This document shows positions 16,828-25,827 of a stretch of 38,120 nt of DNA, in pieces. Position numbers and translations under genes: made by a program. Numbering within the stretch: the first letter of the stretch is position 1; every line of letters begins with the position of its first letter. The stretch spans positions 1-38,120 of the forward strand of contig JAGLCE010000002.1 in the NCBI GenBank assembly GCA_023146365.1, written 5' to 3'. The notes under the pieces are model-generated. The model was not told where the DNA came from and ran no database searches. It saw only the letters and a list, made by a program, of their open reading frames with translations. The DNA is from Endozoicomonadaceae bacterium. GTDB taxonomy: Bacteria; Pseudomonadota; Gammaproteobacteria; Pseudomonadales; Endozoicomonadaceae.

Positions 16828-18399
16828 ATGTCATCATCGATTAAAAATACAGATTCTAACAAGTTGAAACAGGGGTTGTTACGTTCTAGCATCACCGTAG
16901 GCTTTATGACCATTTTGTCCCGAGTGCTTGGGCTGGTTCGCGATGTGGTTATTGCTACTTATTTTGGCTCCAAGTCGGAAGCGGATGCTTTTTTTATTGC
17001 ATTTAAAATTCCGAACCTTTTCCGGCAATTATTTGGCGAGGGTGCTTTTGCCCAAGCCTTTGTTCCGGTGCTGTCGGAATATCGCATCAAGCGGTCGAAA
17101 GAGGAGGTCAAAACGCTGGTCAACCATGTGGCCGGCACTCTAGGTTTGATATTGCTCGGGATGAGCGCGCTCTGTATACTGGCTTCTCCGCTGTTGATCA
17201 TACTGTTTGCGCCTGGCTTTTATCAGCATGCTAACAAGCTGGAACTGGCTGGCAGCATGCTACGCATCACATTTCCCTATCTGCTGCTGATCTCCCTGAC
17301 TGCATTCGCTGGATCAATCTTGAACAGTTGCAGGCGGTTTGCAGTGCCGGCTTTTACGCCAGTATTATTCAATGCCAGCTTGATTGGCGCGACTATTTTT
17401 ATGAGCCCTTGGTTTGATCAGCCGGTCATGGCGCTGGCTTGGGGGGTTGTTATTGCCGGTATTGCCCAGTTATTACTGCAACTACCGTTTCTCTGGCATA
17501 TTGATATGCTGCCGACGCCGAAATGGGGCTGGCAAAATGAAGGGGTGAAGCGCATCTTGACGCTGATGCTGCCAGCGTTACTCAGCGTCTCGGTCGCCCA
17601 GATTAACCTGTTATTGGATACGGTGATAGCGTCGTTTCTTCAGGCCGGTAGCATTTCATGGCTCTATTACTCTGCTCGTCTATCTGAGCTGCCGCTGGGT
17701 ATTTTCGGGGTTGCTATCGCTACCGTCATTTTACCGAGCCTGTCGCGCAATCATGCGAAGGAAGCACCTGAAGCTTTTTCAGCTACGTTAGATTGGGCGA
17801 TTCGGATTATCTTGCTGATTGGTATGCCAGCGGGGGCTGCTCTGTTTATCTTGGCAGAGCCATTGATAACTACCCTGTTTTATCACGGCCAGATGACCGA
17901 GCGAGATGTCATGATGTCTTCAATGAGTCTACGCAGCTATGCCGTGGGTTTGATGGCATTTATGCTGATTAAGGTGCTTGCACCAGGCTATTTCGCCCAA
18001 CAGAATATGAAAACACCGGTAAAGATCGCAATAACAACAATGGTAGTCAATATGGCGCTTAACCTGATTCTAGTTTGGCCTCTAGATCATGCGGGGCTGG
18101 CATTGGCGACCTCACTTTCTGCATGGCTAAATGCGGGACTGTTATTTCTTGGATTGCGTAAGACTACGGTTTACCAACCGGCTAAAGGCTGGTCAATGTA
18201 TGGATTCAGATTGATGATGGCTAATGTAGTTATGGTTGCAGCGCTGATCTGGCTCTGTGCTGATCCGCAACAATGGCTGGACTGGAGGTTGTGGTCTCGG
18301 ATTGAAAACCTAGCGCTGCTGGTTGTTGTTGGTGCATCTATTTATTTCTTCACTCTGCTAATGTTGGGAATGCGTATTCGTCACTTCAGGCTCAATTGA
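16828..18399 (+). CDS. murJ: lipid II flippase MurJ
   Basis: 523 residues, MOP-superfamily transporter with about 14 membrane helices. It moves the peptidoglycan precursor lipid II across the inner membrane and is essential in most Gram-negatives. Signature segments are GFMTILSRVLGLVRDVVIAT, with the cavity arginines, then FGSKSEADAFFIAFKIPNLF and RQLFGEGAFAQAFVPVLSEY. Later segments FFNAS-like FNASLIGATIF, SARLSELPLGIFGVAIATVI and APGYFAQQNMKTPVKIA also fit. The ribosome site before ATG 16828 is poor. Unlike many relatives, no ribF-ileS-lspA genes follow; IS copy B lies downstream. Confidence 0.97.
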   Translation: MSSSIKNTDSNKLKQGLLRSSITVGFMTILSRVLGLVRDVVIATYFGSKSEADAFFIAFKIPNLFRQLFGEGAFAQAFVPVLSEYRIKRSKEEVKTLVNHVAGTLGLILLGMSALCILASPLLIILFAPGFYQHANKLELAGSMLRITFPYLLLISLTAFAGSILNSCRRFAVPAFTPVLFNASLIGATIFMSPWFDQPVMALAWGVVIAGIAQLLLQLPFLWHIDMLPTPKWGWQNEGVKRILTLMLPALLSVSVAQINLLLDTVIASFLQAGSISWLYYSARLSELPLGIFGVAIATVILPSLSRNHAKEAPEAFSATLDWAIRIILLIGMPAGAALFILAEPLITTLFYHGQMTERDVMMSSMSLRSYAVGLMAFMLIKVLAPGYFAQQNMKTPVKIAITTMVVNMALNLILVWPLDHAGLALATSLSAWLNAGLLFLGLRKTTVYQPAKGWSMYGFRLMMANVVMVAALIWLCADPQQWLDWRLWSRIENLALLVVVGASIYFFTLLMLGMRIRHFRLN

Positions 18400-18545
18400 T
18401 GTGATAGTGACAAATGATACGAAGCGGTCATCACCTGAAATGGTCAGTCATCTTATCGTATTGTCATTCGAGTGTCTGTCAGTGATACTCTTCAACGGTA
18501 CGATAATGCGTGAGTCATTCCATTGATTCTTAATGGCGAAATATC

Positions 18546-18653
18546 ACCATAACCTGCGACTCTAGCCGGCATCATTTAATTTTCTGCATTTTGTCACCCA
18601 TTACGCAGCGTTAGTAGGGCGTTTAACGCCACATGATCTTATGCTGACCTCTC
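18546..18653. mobile_element. MITE-like deletion derivative of the IS5-type element, copy B
   Basis: About 108 bp holding only the two ends of the element. The left part, ATAACCTGCGACTCTAGCC through TTTTGTCACCCATTACG, matches copies A and C; after GGCGTTTAACGCC (a 13-base palindrome) and ATGATC it jumps straight to the right end TTATGCTGACCTCT. It is in the same orientation as copies A and C and non-coding. It sits just past the 3' end of frmA (minus strand). Confidence 0.72.
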
Positions 18654-18676
18654 ATGATCTCTTGGCGATGTTGTTT

Positions 18677-19801
18677 TTATTGATCGAAATGGATAACGGT
18701 ACGGATAGACTTGCCTTCATGCATTAAGTCAAATGCGGTATTTATTTCATCTAGCCCCATGGTGTGAGTGATGAAGGTATCGAGTTCAAACTCGCCATCC
18801 ATATAGCGTTGGACATAACTAGGCAGCTCAGAACGACCTTTGACGCCACCAAAGGCAGAGCCTTTCCATACTCGGCCCGTTACCAACTGAAATGGGCGGG
18901 TGGCAATTTCCTCACCGGCACCTGCGACACCGATAATAACTGACTCTCCCCAGCCTTTATGACAGCACTCCAGTGCTGAGCGCATGAGCTGGACGTTACC
19001 GACACACTCGAAGGAGTAATCTACGCCACCATCGCTCATTTCAATGATGACATCCTGAATGGGTTTGTCGTAGCTCTTTGGATTGACACAATGAGTTGCA
19101 CCTAGTTGTCGGGCGATATCGAATTTGCTTTCATTGATATCAATGGCGATGATCTGTCCAGCCTTGGCCATGGTTGCGCCGATGATTGCGGACAGACCAA
19201 TCCCTCCCAGACCGAAGATGGCTACGGTGTCACCTTGTTGTACTTTGGCGGTATTCATCACCGCACCGATACCCGTGGTGACGCCGCATCCTAACAGGCA
19301 GACTTTTTCCAGCGGTGCCTCTTTGCAGATTTTAGCCAGTGCTATTTCGGGAACGATGGTATATTCAGAAAAGGTTGATGTTCCCATATAGTGATAAATT
19401 GGCTGACCATCTTTATAAAAACGAGTCGTGCCATCCGGCATCAGGCCTTTACCTTGGGTGGTGCGAATGGCTTGGCAGAGGTTAGTTTTTCCGGATTTGC
19501 AAAATTTACATTGACCGCACTCAGGTGTGTAAAGCGGAATGACATGATCCCCGACAGCCACTCCGGTGACGCTTTCACCGACAGCTTCAACGATACCAGC
19601 GCCTTCGTGGCCGAGGATTGCGGGGAAAATCCCTTCAGGATCACTGCCAGACAGTGTGTAGGCATCGGTATGGCAAACGCCGGACGCAATGATCTTTATT
19701 AATACTTCGCCTTTCTGTGGCGGCATGAGATCAACGTCTTCAATGCTGAGTGGTTGCCCTGGCTCTCTGGCAACGGCGGCGCGAGTCTTGATCATATCCA
19801 T
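18677..19801 (-). CDS. frmA: S-(hydroxymethyl)glutathione dehydrogenase (class III alcohol dehydrogenase)
   Basis: 374 residues, zinc-dependent medium-chain dehydrogenase. It oxidises S-hydroxymethylglutathione with NAD to detoxify formaldehyde and can also reduce S-nitrosoglutathione. Catalytic zinc ligands are in SGVCHTDAYTLSG, LGHEGAGIV and LLGCGVTTGIG. The four structural zinc cysteines are in PECGQCKFCKSGKTNLCQ. The nucleotide-binding motif is FGLGGIGLSAIIG, and the class III segment TGRVWKGSAFGG is present. ATG 19801 was chosen because AGGA lies nine bases upstream and the family begins at about MIKTRAAVA; an open frame upstream to 19918 is probably leader. No frmB (S-formylglutathione hydrolase) or frmR is adjacent. 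The gene is flanked by IS copies B and C. Confidence 0.96.
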   Translation of the reverse strand: MDMIKTRAAVAREPGQPLSIEDVDLMPPQKGEVLIKIIASGVCHTDAYTLSGSDPEGIFPAILGHEGAGIVEAVGESVTGVAVGDHVIPLYTPECGQCKFCKSGKTNLCQAIRTTQGKGLMPDGTTRFYKDGQPIYHYMGTSTFSEYTIVPEIALAKICKEAPLEKVCLLGCGVTTGIGAVMNTAKVQQGDTVAIFGLGGIGLSAIIGATMAKAGQIIAIDINESKFDIARQLGATHCVNPKSYDKPIQDVIIEMSDGGVDYSFECVGNVQLMRSALECCHKGWGESVIIGVAGAGEEIATRPFQLVTGRVWKGSAFGGVKGRSELPSYVQRYMDGEFELDTFITHTMGLDEINTAFDLMHEGKSIRTVIHFDQ

Positions 19802-19925
19802 GGAGTCATATCCTAAATCATTGAGTTGAAAATGATGCGTTTCCACGTCACGTATTGTATTGATTTCTGATACAATAAACGTCGCTTGTTCGGGGCGATC
19901 ACAATTGCTGGATGGCACTGAGTGA

Positions 19926-20424
19926 CTTCAGGAGAACCAGCAGCGTTAAACCACCTTTTATATTGAACTTTTCACATTTTGTCATCCATTACGAAGTTTA
20001 GTAGGACATTTAACGCTAAATGATCCTCGGATTTTCTCTCTGTTGTTCATGATGTTTTTGACTTCAATCTGACCATTCATCTCAGCCAACCATTGACTCC
20101 ACCGATGGTGTTCGAGCAATCGTGTTCAAAATCCTTCCAAAGTGGAAGTTTAGGAAATCTCTTCACCGAATTCAAGATGACAAAACTTGCGAAACAATAG
20201 GTCTTTATCTAAGCACTGGGCCTACTGCAGCTCGGACAAGCGGTACCGTGTCCAAAACAATAGGGCTCGAAACACAGTCAGCAGAGGCTAAGCGCTTCCA
20301 TATCATCAAGGCTGGTGATTTAGCTCAGTGGCGGAGATAAAGAGCCTGGGCTGTGTTGTAAAGGATTTTTACATACCGATATTTTATAAAACATGATCGG
20401 TTTTGTCGAATTATGCTGAGGCCT
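19926..20424 (-). mobile_element. decayed IS5-family insertion sequence, copy C
   Basis: About 500 bp. The right end, TTATGCTGAGGCCT (20411-20424), is well kept. The left end is worn (TTCAGGAGAACCAGC against CTCAGCATAACCAGC in copy A). TTTTGTCATCCATTACGAAG and the right-hand stretch GGATTTTTACATACCGATAT through TGATCGGTTTTGTCGAATTA parallel copy A closely. It lies just upstream of frmA, where it may have displaced or supplied promoter sequence. The remainder of 19802-20598 holds no gene. Confidence 0.78.
20030..20374 (-). pseudogene. IS5-family transposase remnant (copy C)
   Basis: The start codon at 20374 is followed directly by TAA where copy A has CAA (Gln2), then KSFTTQPRLFISATELNH aligns with copy A. 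After a gap, DKDLLFRKFCHLEFGEEIS and STLWKDFEHDC read like the IS5 transposase region before the first catalytic Asp, followed by MNGQIEVKN in another frame. Copies A and C thus keep different internal parts of the same transposase. Many stops and frameshifts are present; it is non-functional. Confidence 0.75.
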
Positions 20425-20598
20425 AACTGAGGCTGTTTTCCGTTAATTCGTGCATTTCCATGCTAATTTTGTGTCAAGTATTTTGTTTTCGGTTGACGGC
20501 TGTTTTTTTTGATATGAGAATTGCAACATCAGTTCAATTCCATTCAACACGTTAATCAGTATGCGGCGGACAATCCATGTCGCAACAGGTAGGAACTT

Positions 20599-22278
20599 AT
20601 GGAACAGCTATCCGCACTAGATACCGCTTTCTTCAATCTGGAAACCAGTAGTACACCGATGCATGTCGGTGCCTTCGGAATCTATGATCCGTCCACGGCT
20701 CCTAAAACAATATTCGAATTCAAACATGTTATCCGTTACTTTGAAAGTCGCTTGCCGAAGGTTCCTGCGTTGCGTTCCCGCAGGATCGATGTACCTATGG
20801 GGCTCGACTACCCGTACTGGATTTCCGATCCTGACTTCGATCTTGAATTCCACCTGCACCATATTACCCTGCCGCACCCCTGCGATTGGCGACAGCTCTG
20901 CATTCAGGTGGCGAGCCTGCATGCCCGTCCGCTGGATATGGAGCACCCACCTTGGGCAATTTACGTCATTGACGGGCTGGGTAATATTGACGGTTTGCCT
21001 AAAAAAAGTTTCGCTATCGTCAGCAAGGTGCATCATGCACTGGTAGACGGTGTTTTTGGTGTGAAAATGATGACTGCCATGCATGACCTTTGCCCTAACA
21101 GCAACATCACGCTGCCGGATAAGCCGTGGATTGTTGATCGTATACCGACCAGCGTGGAATTGCTGAGCCGTGCAGTGTTCAACAGTGCGCGAAACATCAT
21201 GAATAAGGGTAGGATGCTGGGTCGTTATGCATTGCCTGCCGCAATGCATATGGCTAAAAAGAGATTGGCCGGCCAGAGTTTCAGTCCGTTCAATGCCCCC
21301 AAGACTCGCTTTAATGACCGTGTCAGTTCATGCCGAGTATTTGATGCGGTGTCGTTTGAACTGTCCGAGATCAAGGCACTCAAAAACGCACTGCCGGATA
21401 TCACGCTAAATGATGTTATGGTCAATATCGTGGCCGGCGCATTACGCCATTATCTTCAAAGCAAAGGCGAGTTGCCGGAAGAGTCCATGACTGGAATGTT
21501 GCCGATATCTGTTCGTCAGAACGACCTGCATCATCAGCGGGGTAATAAGATTTCGTTCATGTTTCCGAAGATCTATACCAATATTGAGGATACGGTGGAA
21601 CGCCTGCAGGCTATTCATCGAGCAACATCGGAAGGTAAGAATGCCAGTCAACAGTTAGATGGTGTTCAGGCACTGGAATCGGCAGCACTGCTGCCGACAA
21701 CCGTCACTAATCTGATCATACGTTCACTGGTGAAGTACCGTGTAGCTAGCTATGTGAAGCCATTCTTCAATACGGTTATTACGAATGTGCCAGGGCCACA
21801 GTTGCCACTGTATCATGCTGGTGCGAAGCTGATCAGTTTGTATGGTTCTGGTATTTGTTATGACACCATGGGTCTGTTCCATATGCTGCTTAGTTACAAC
21901 GGAAATATTACCATTAGTGTGACTTGCTGTCAGAACATGATGCCTGATCCAACATTCTACGCTGATTGTCTGCGCGACGCCTTCAAAGAGATGCAGAAAG
22001 CGCTGCTGAGTGATGTGACAAAAAACAATACTGTGTCAATCGCCAAAAAAGTCTCTGAGTATGAAGTGGTAGAAACGTTTAAGCCGGCGGTGGTCAGAAA
22101 GGCCGCGCCGGAAAATCATCCAGGAAAAGCAGCAAAAAAGCTTGCGGTTGAAAAGCAATCTACCCAAAAAAAAATAATGCGTAAAAAATCGATAATCACA
22201 GCGACAGTTGCAGGTAAAGAAAATACAGAAAACGCCACGGTGAATACAGAAGATATGTCATTAAGCAAAGAAGATTGA
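20599..22278 (+). CDS. bifunctional wax ester synthase / diacylglycerol acyltransferase (WS/DGAT)
   Basis: 559 residues. It esterifies acyl-CoA with fatty alcohols or diacylglycerol to make storage wax esters and triacylglycerol. The catalytic HHxxxDG motif is HHALVDG (His145, His146, Asp150). Other family blocks are LSALDTAFFNLETSSTPMHV, LNDVMVNIVAGALRHYL, LPISVRQND, VITNVPGPQLPLYHAGAKL and YDTMGLFHMLLSYNGNITIS. The core ends near residue 470. The last 80-90 residues are an unusual Lys/Ala/Glu-rich tail (AAKKLAVEKQSTQKKIMRKK), not part of the catalytic fold. AGGTAGGA is well placed before the ATG. Enzymes of this family are typical of marine gammaproteobacteria, actinobacteria and Acinetobacter. 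No acyl-CoA reductase lies next to it. Confidence 0.95.
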   Translation: MEQLSALDTAFFNLETSSTPMHVGAFGIYDPSTAPKTIFEFKHVIRYFESRLPKVPALRSRRIDVPMGLDYPYWISDPDFDLEFHLHHITLPHPCDWRQLCIQVASLHARPLDMEHPPWAIYVIDGLGNIDGLPKKSFAIVSKVHHALVDGVFGVKMMTAMHDLCPNSNITLPDKPWIVDRIPTSVELLSRAVFNSARNIMNKGRMLGRYALPAAMHMAKKRLAGQSFSPFNAPKTRFNDRVSSCRVFDAVSFELSEIKALKNALPDITLNDVMVNIVAGALRHYLQSKGELPEESMTGMLPISVRQNDLHHQRGNKISFMFPKIYTNIEDTVERLQAIHRATSEGKNASQQLDGVQALESAALLPTTVTNLIIRSLVKYRVASYVKPFFNTVITNVPGPQLPLYHAGAKLISLYGSGICYDTMGLFHMLLSYNGNITISVTCCQNMMPDPTFYADCLRDAFKEMQKALLSDVTKNNTVSIAKKVSEYEVVETFKPAVVRKAAPENHPGKAAKKLAVEKQSTQKKIMRKKSIITATVAGKENTENATVNTEDMSLSKED

Positions 22279-22357
22279 AGCCTGGATTGCCAAATTTAGT
22301 GGATGCAATCTACGCCCAGACAGGAAGCAGTCTATCCGCTGACGCGATAGGAGTGCT

Positions 22358-22381
22358 CGATATGCAGGCAAGAGCATATCG
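22358..22381. repeat. perfect 8-bp inverted repeat (hairpin)
   Basis: CGATATGC and GCATATCG are separated by AGGCAAGA, 80 bases after the WS/DGAT stop. No strong T run follows immediately, though CAATTTTTCTCC starts 12 bases later. It could be a weak terminator or a REP-like palindrome, given the transposase relic beside it. Confidence 0.5.
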
Positions 22382-22419
22382 CGCGTGAGACTCAATTTTT
22401 CTCCTCCCCACGCTCCTGC

Positions 22420-22640
22420 GTTGATCACGTCGCACCATTGCCTACAAACCTCTAACAAACCCTGCGGCCCTGGCCCTAACTAAATAGTCCCTAGCACTAG
22501 CGCTTGATCCACGTACCCACGTTTAACGGGGTTATGGTGAATATACTCCACCTTCTGTCTCGTCATTTATTCATTTTGAATCCACTGCGGGTGTGCGCCT
22601 TCTCGCCAGAACTGATAAGCGAAGTCATTTCTGGATGGAT
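22420..22640 (-). pseudogene. REP-associated tyrosine transposase (RAYT, IS200-like) remnant
   Basis: On the minus strand, fragments in shifted frames read FAYQFWREGAHPQWIQNE, stop, MTRQKVEYIHHNPVKRGYVD, then SSARDYLVRA and GLLEVCRQW. This is the ordered C-terminal signature of RAYT proteins (QxWQEGxHP, KxxYIHxNPVxRG, WRYSSARNY, LLxVCxxW). The N-terminal part, with the HUH motif and catalytic Tyr, is missing, and at least one stop and two frameshifts break it. It marks the left edge of the AT-rich RAP island. Confidence 0.75.
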
Positions 22641-22815
22641 TATTTTATATCGGCTTCTACCCATGCGTTAAGCCCCGTATACATTTCCACTTTGGAGCGA
22701 GGGCAAGGCAGTTATTTCTGTTTTGAAATCACGGATTCAGTAACCTTATTGAACCATTAGAAAAACAGATGGTCAGAGCGGTTATGTTTAAAAAAGTTAA
22801 AAGTAGGTTAATATT

Positions 22816-25800
22816 ATGGATACAATTTCAAGGAATAACATTTCACAGACAGTCATTATTAAGTCTGAAGATGTACATAAAGAATCTAGCAGTGAAATAA
22901 GTGATGACAGTAAAAATAACCCTTCATATTTAGGTTCAAGTCTACAGAAGGATTCTGAACAACTTTCTTCAAGGAATATTCTTGTGTATGAAGATGCTTT
23001 TGAAAATGTTGTTGATGATTGTGAATATGTACCAAAAAAAATGCCTCACTCGTCATTATCAGATCAACACAGATCTGATGGTGAATACGTGATTGGCAAT
23101 AAAGGGGCTCGACCAAAAACGTACAGTTACTCACATGCAGTTCAGTCCACCTCCATAGGTAAAACTGTGTCATTAGCTCCTTGTTCAAACTCAAGGTCGC
23201 ATGCTCGAATAAGTGATCCATTCAAAAAATTATTGTCAGCAATTGATATGATAAACGTTTTGAATATCGGCAATAAAAAAACAGTATACGAGTGTCATAA
23301 TGTTATAAAAAATATAGATGTAAAGAATAATTACACACAGGAAAATAAAGTACTGTTAATTGAAAAGTTGAATCGATTGGTGCCACTTTTCACAAGCCTT
23401 AACTGGACAGCCAAGTCGATGTTGCATCATAAGTTAAGGTCGCTTAATATGTTTTACGAAATAACAGATGGGATTCGGTTTTTGCAAGTAAATTTAATTA
23501 ATTCGTTGATGTCGGTGATAAATGCTCACTGCCGAAAAGTCAAGTTGACATTAATTAATCCTATTGGTCTGTCTAGCTTGATGGTTGATATAAGGCGTAC
23601 TTGTAATGATTCACTATTAATAGAGTTTCGTTCGAAATCTAATGATATGCTAATTGAAATATTGACCGTAATAGCTTCAGACGAAGTAATATTTTTTGAG
23701 GATTCTTCCTATGGCGTCATATCGGCCATAGCGCACCTTGTTAAAACTGATAAGTTGAGTTCACGCAATCAGCAAGTTAGAGGTGCAGTTGATTTTTTAT
23801 TGAAATGTGTAGCTAATTGTAGAGGTGCATTAACATACAATATATTAGAAAATATACTTGTAGACATAAAAGAATTGATTAGAATGGGTGTAATAAATGG
23901 TGCCGATAATATTGGTATCGATGTGGCTATATCGCTCTCGCCCTACCTAATTAAGTATCTCGAACAGCCTAAGGAAAGAGATATTGCTTTATTTTTAGTG
24001 ATAATGAGCTTTATTACAGATAAATCCGTATCAGAAAAACGTTTTAACTTTAAAGATGTATTGAGATTTCTGTTGTGTTATATACCTGCAAAATCAAGCA
24101 GTTTTAATAATAATGAGATTGCTAATATTTTATCTTCCTGCTCGCTTTTGTTAAATTCTAATTTAATTAAACCAGATGAACGGTTGTTCACAGAGGCGGT
24201 CATTTCATTGGTTCCTATTGTAAAAAAAAGGATCCCCGATAATGATTGTATTAATATTTGTACGATGATCAGTTGCATCGGAAAAATTATATCTTACAAT
24301 GCTAATCTTCAGTCGGAACTTGTGGATCTGTTCGAAAAGCTCTTGGTTGCTGCATTAGAAAAAACAGATAATATGAGTGTGCATCATATCTGCATTATGA
24401 TGCGAGGTATAGGGCATTTATCTAGTCAAAAAGTTTTTAATAAGGAATCTACTGATAATATCCACGAAATATACTTGTTTTCAGTCTCTCTTGTAGAAAA
24501 AAAAGCCAGAAATATTTTTATTAGTGATATCTCTGGTTTGCTATGGGGCTACGGACAATTAATCGAACATGGAGTGGTATGTAAGACAGAGACATTACGG
24601 GGGAAGTCGATTTTGATATCGATTATTAGAACTAATTTAAAAATATTATTGGATACTAAAGAGAGTCTTAATATTGAAATTGCAATGCAAGTCATAAAGA
24701 ATATGTCAAAAATGATATATTATTCCATCTCGGATTTTAATATGCGACAATCGGTAGATGAGTTTTTTGTTAAATTTATAACTGTTTTATTCGGAAATGA
24801 AAGTGAAATAGAAGCGGAAGAAGCCTGTAAAGTAATATCGAATATTGGAAAGTTGATAAAACACGGAGCTATTTGGACGAAGGATGTTGAGGAATTCACT
24901 GATAAATTACTAAATAGTTTCATTCATAAAAATATAAAGGTCATGTCAACTCCCGCAGGTCCCGATTATTATACGACGCGGGTAACAGCAACGGCAGAGG
25001 CTGCACACTTAGGGGGAAAGCTTCATCAGACACTGGAAACCAGCTTAAAAGTGTACGAGTTAGAAAAAGATAGTGGTGCTACATCCCTTATAGGTCAAGG
25101 AATTAAGAAGAGAGCGGGAGTTGCTGAGGTTTCTGAGAAAGTGCAGATCAATACAATAGTATATATGCTTGATGCCTTAGCTTTAATAGGATTAAGATTA
25201 AAAAACTTAAAATATCTACTTCGTAAAATTATACAAGGTAATATTCTGCGTTTGTTAGAATCGGGTAGAAATCAAGCGCTGATGTTATCATCTTTAACCT
25301 ATTTTTATAGTTGGTATGATGAAAACACATCATTGAGAAATGATTTGCGTGAAATGATGATATATCTAATTGCACAAGTATCAAAGAGATCACAGAAAGA
25401 TGAACCAGATGAGTATCCTGCTATAACCATGGCGAATGCTAAATTTTGGTTAGATATTGATATTGGCAATATAAGTATAAATTACGATACATCTATATCC
25501 AGTTCTCAGAAAGATTTGCTGCGTCACTTAAGGATAAAGTATTCTGATTATAAAATAGAAAGTGAGGTAAGCAGGAAGGGTCTGTCACCGGTTGACATAC
25601 TTTTTATGGAAATTAATGGTCCTCAGCATTACTTGGATGAATGTAATGAAATACTAAATGGTAAGCATATTTCAAAAGGTAAGGCATACACAAACATGGG
25701 GTTTACTGTACTTAATGTGCCTACCTCAGAAATTAAGTTCAAAAACAAAGAATTTCTTCTCCAATTATATAACAAAATCGATACTCATATTGCAAAATTA

Positions 25801-25827
25801 AAATCCACAATTAAATTCAAGACCTAA
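22816..25827 (+). CDS. RAP-domain protein with about 47-residue helical repeats (OPR-like)
   Basis: 1003 residues, strongly AT-rich with many ATA, AGA and AAT codons unlike its neighbours. Residues 1-130 are Ser/Asn/Lys-rich and probably disordered; there is no signal peptide or membrane segment. From about 345 a degenerate helical repeat recurs at residues near 345, 392, 434, 481, 526, 575, 624 and 671 (e.g. ISGLLWGYGQLIEHGVV, CKVISNIGKLIKHGAIW, CIMMRGIGHLSSQKVF, CTMISCIGKIISYNANL). A Thr/Gly-rich linker (715-755) follows, then two more helical segments. Residues about 919-990 form a RAP domain: VDILFMEINGPQHYLDECNE, then KGKAYTNMGFTVLNVPTSEI, with Asp927, Glu932, the NGP triplet, His938 and Lys956. 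RAP domains have a restriction-endonuclease-like fold and end RNA-binding proteins of organelles (FASTK, OPR) and of some host-associated bacteria. A role in RNA binding or processing, or as an effector, is inference. TAGG precedes the ATG weakly. Confidence 0.85.
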   Translation: MDTISRNNISQTVIIKSEDVHKESSSEISDDSKNNPSYLGSSLQKDSEQLSSRNILVYEDAFENVVDDCEYVPKKMPHSSLSDQHRSDGEYVIGNKGARPKTYSYSHAVQSTSIGKTVSLAPCSNSRSHARISDPFKKLLSAIDMINVLNIGNKKTVYECHNVIKNIDVKNNYTQENKVLLIEKLNRLVPLFTSLNWTAKSMLHHKLRSLNMFYEITDGIRFLQVNLINSLMSVINAHCRKVKLTLINPIGLSSLMVDIRRTCNDSLLIEFRSKSNDMLIEILTVIASDEVIFFEDSSYGVISAIAHLVKTDKLSSRNQQVRGAVDFLLKCVANCRGALTYNILENILVDIKELIRMGVINGADNIGIDVAISLSPYLIKYLEQPKERDIALFLVIMSFITDKSVSEKRFNFKDVLRFLLCYIPAKSSSFNNNEIANILSSCSLLLNSNLIKPDERLFTEAVISLVPIVKKRIPDNDCINICTMISCIGKIISYNANLQSELVDLFEKLLVAALEKTDNMSVHHICIMMRGIGHLSSQKVFNKESTDNIHEIYLFSVSLVEKKARNIFISDISGLLWGYGQLIEHGVVCKTETLRGKSILISIIRTNLKILLDTKESLNIEIAMQVIKNMSKMIYYSISDFNMRQSVDEFFVKFITVLFGNESEIEAEEACKVISNIGKLIKHGAIWTKDVEEFTDKLLNSFIHKNIKVMSTPAGPDYYTTRVTATAEAAHLGGKLHQTLETSLKVYELEKDSGATSLIGQGIKKRAGVAEVSEKVQINTIVYMLDALALIGLRLKNLKYLLRKIIQGNILRLLESGRNQALMLSSLTYFYSWYDENTSLRNDLREMMIYLIAQVSKRSQKDEPDEYPAITMANAKFWLDIDIGNISINYDTSISSSQKDLLRHLRIKYSDYKIESEVSRKGLSPVDILFMEINGPQHYLDECNEILNGKHISKGKAYTNMGFTVLNVPTSEIKFKNKEFLLQLYNKIDTHIAKLKSTIKFKT

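Noticed and set aside
18407..18468. Imperfect inverted repeat (TGACAAATGATACGA / TCGTATTGTCA) after murJ
   Set aside because: Large loop, a bulge and no T run; not convincing as a terminator.
20617..21249. 210-codon minus-strand frame opposite the WS/DGAT gene
   Set aside because: Fully antisense to a well-identified enzyme, without domain similarity or a ribosome site.
22261..22458. 65-codon minus-strand frame starting MLEVCRQW
   Set aside because: Only its first residues match the RAYT C-terminal signature; the rest is read-through past the relic.
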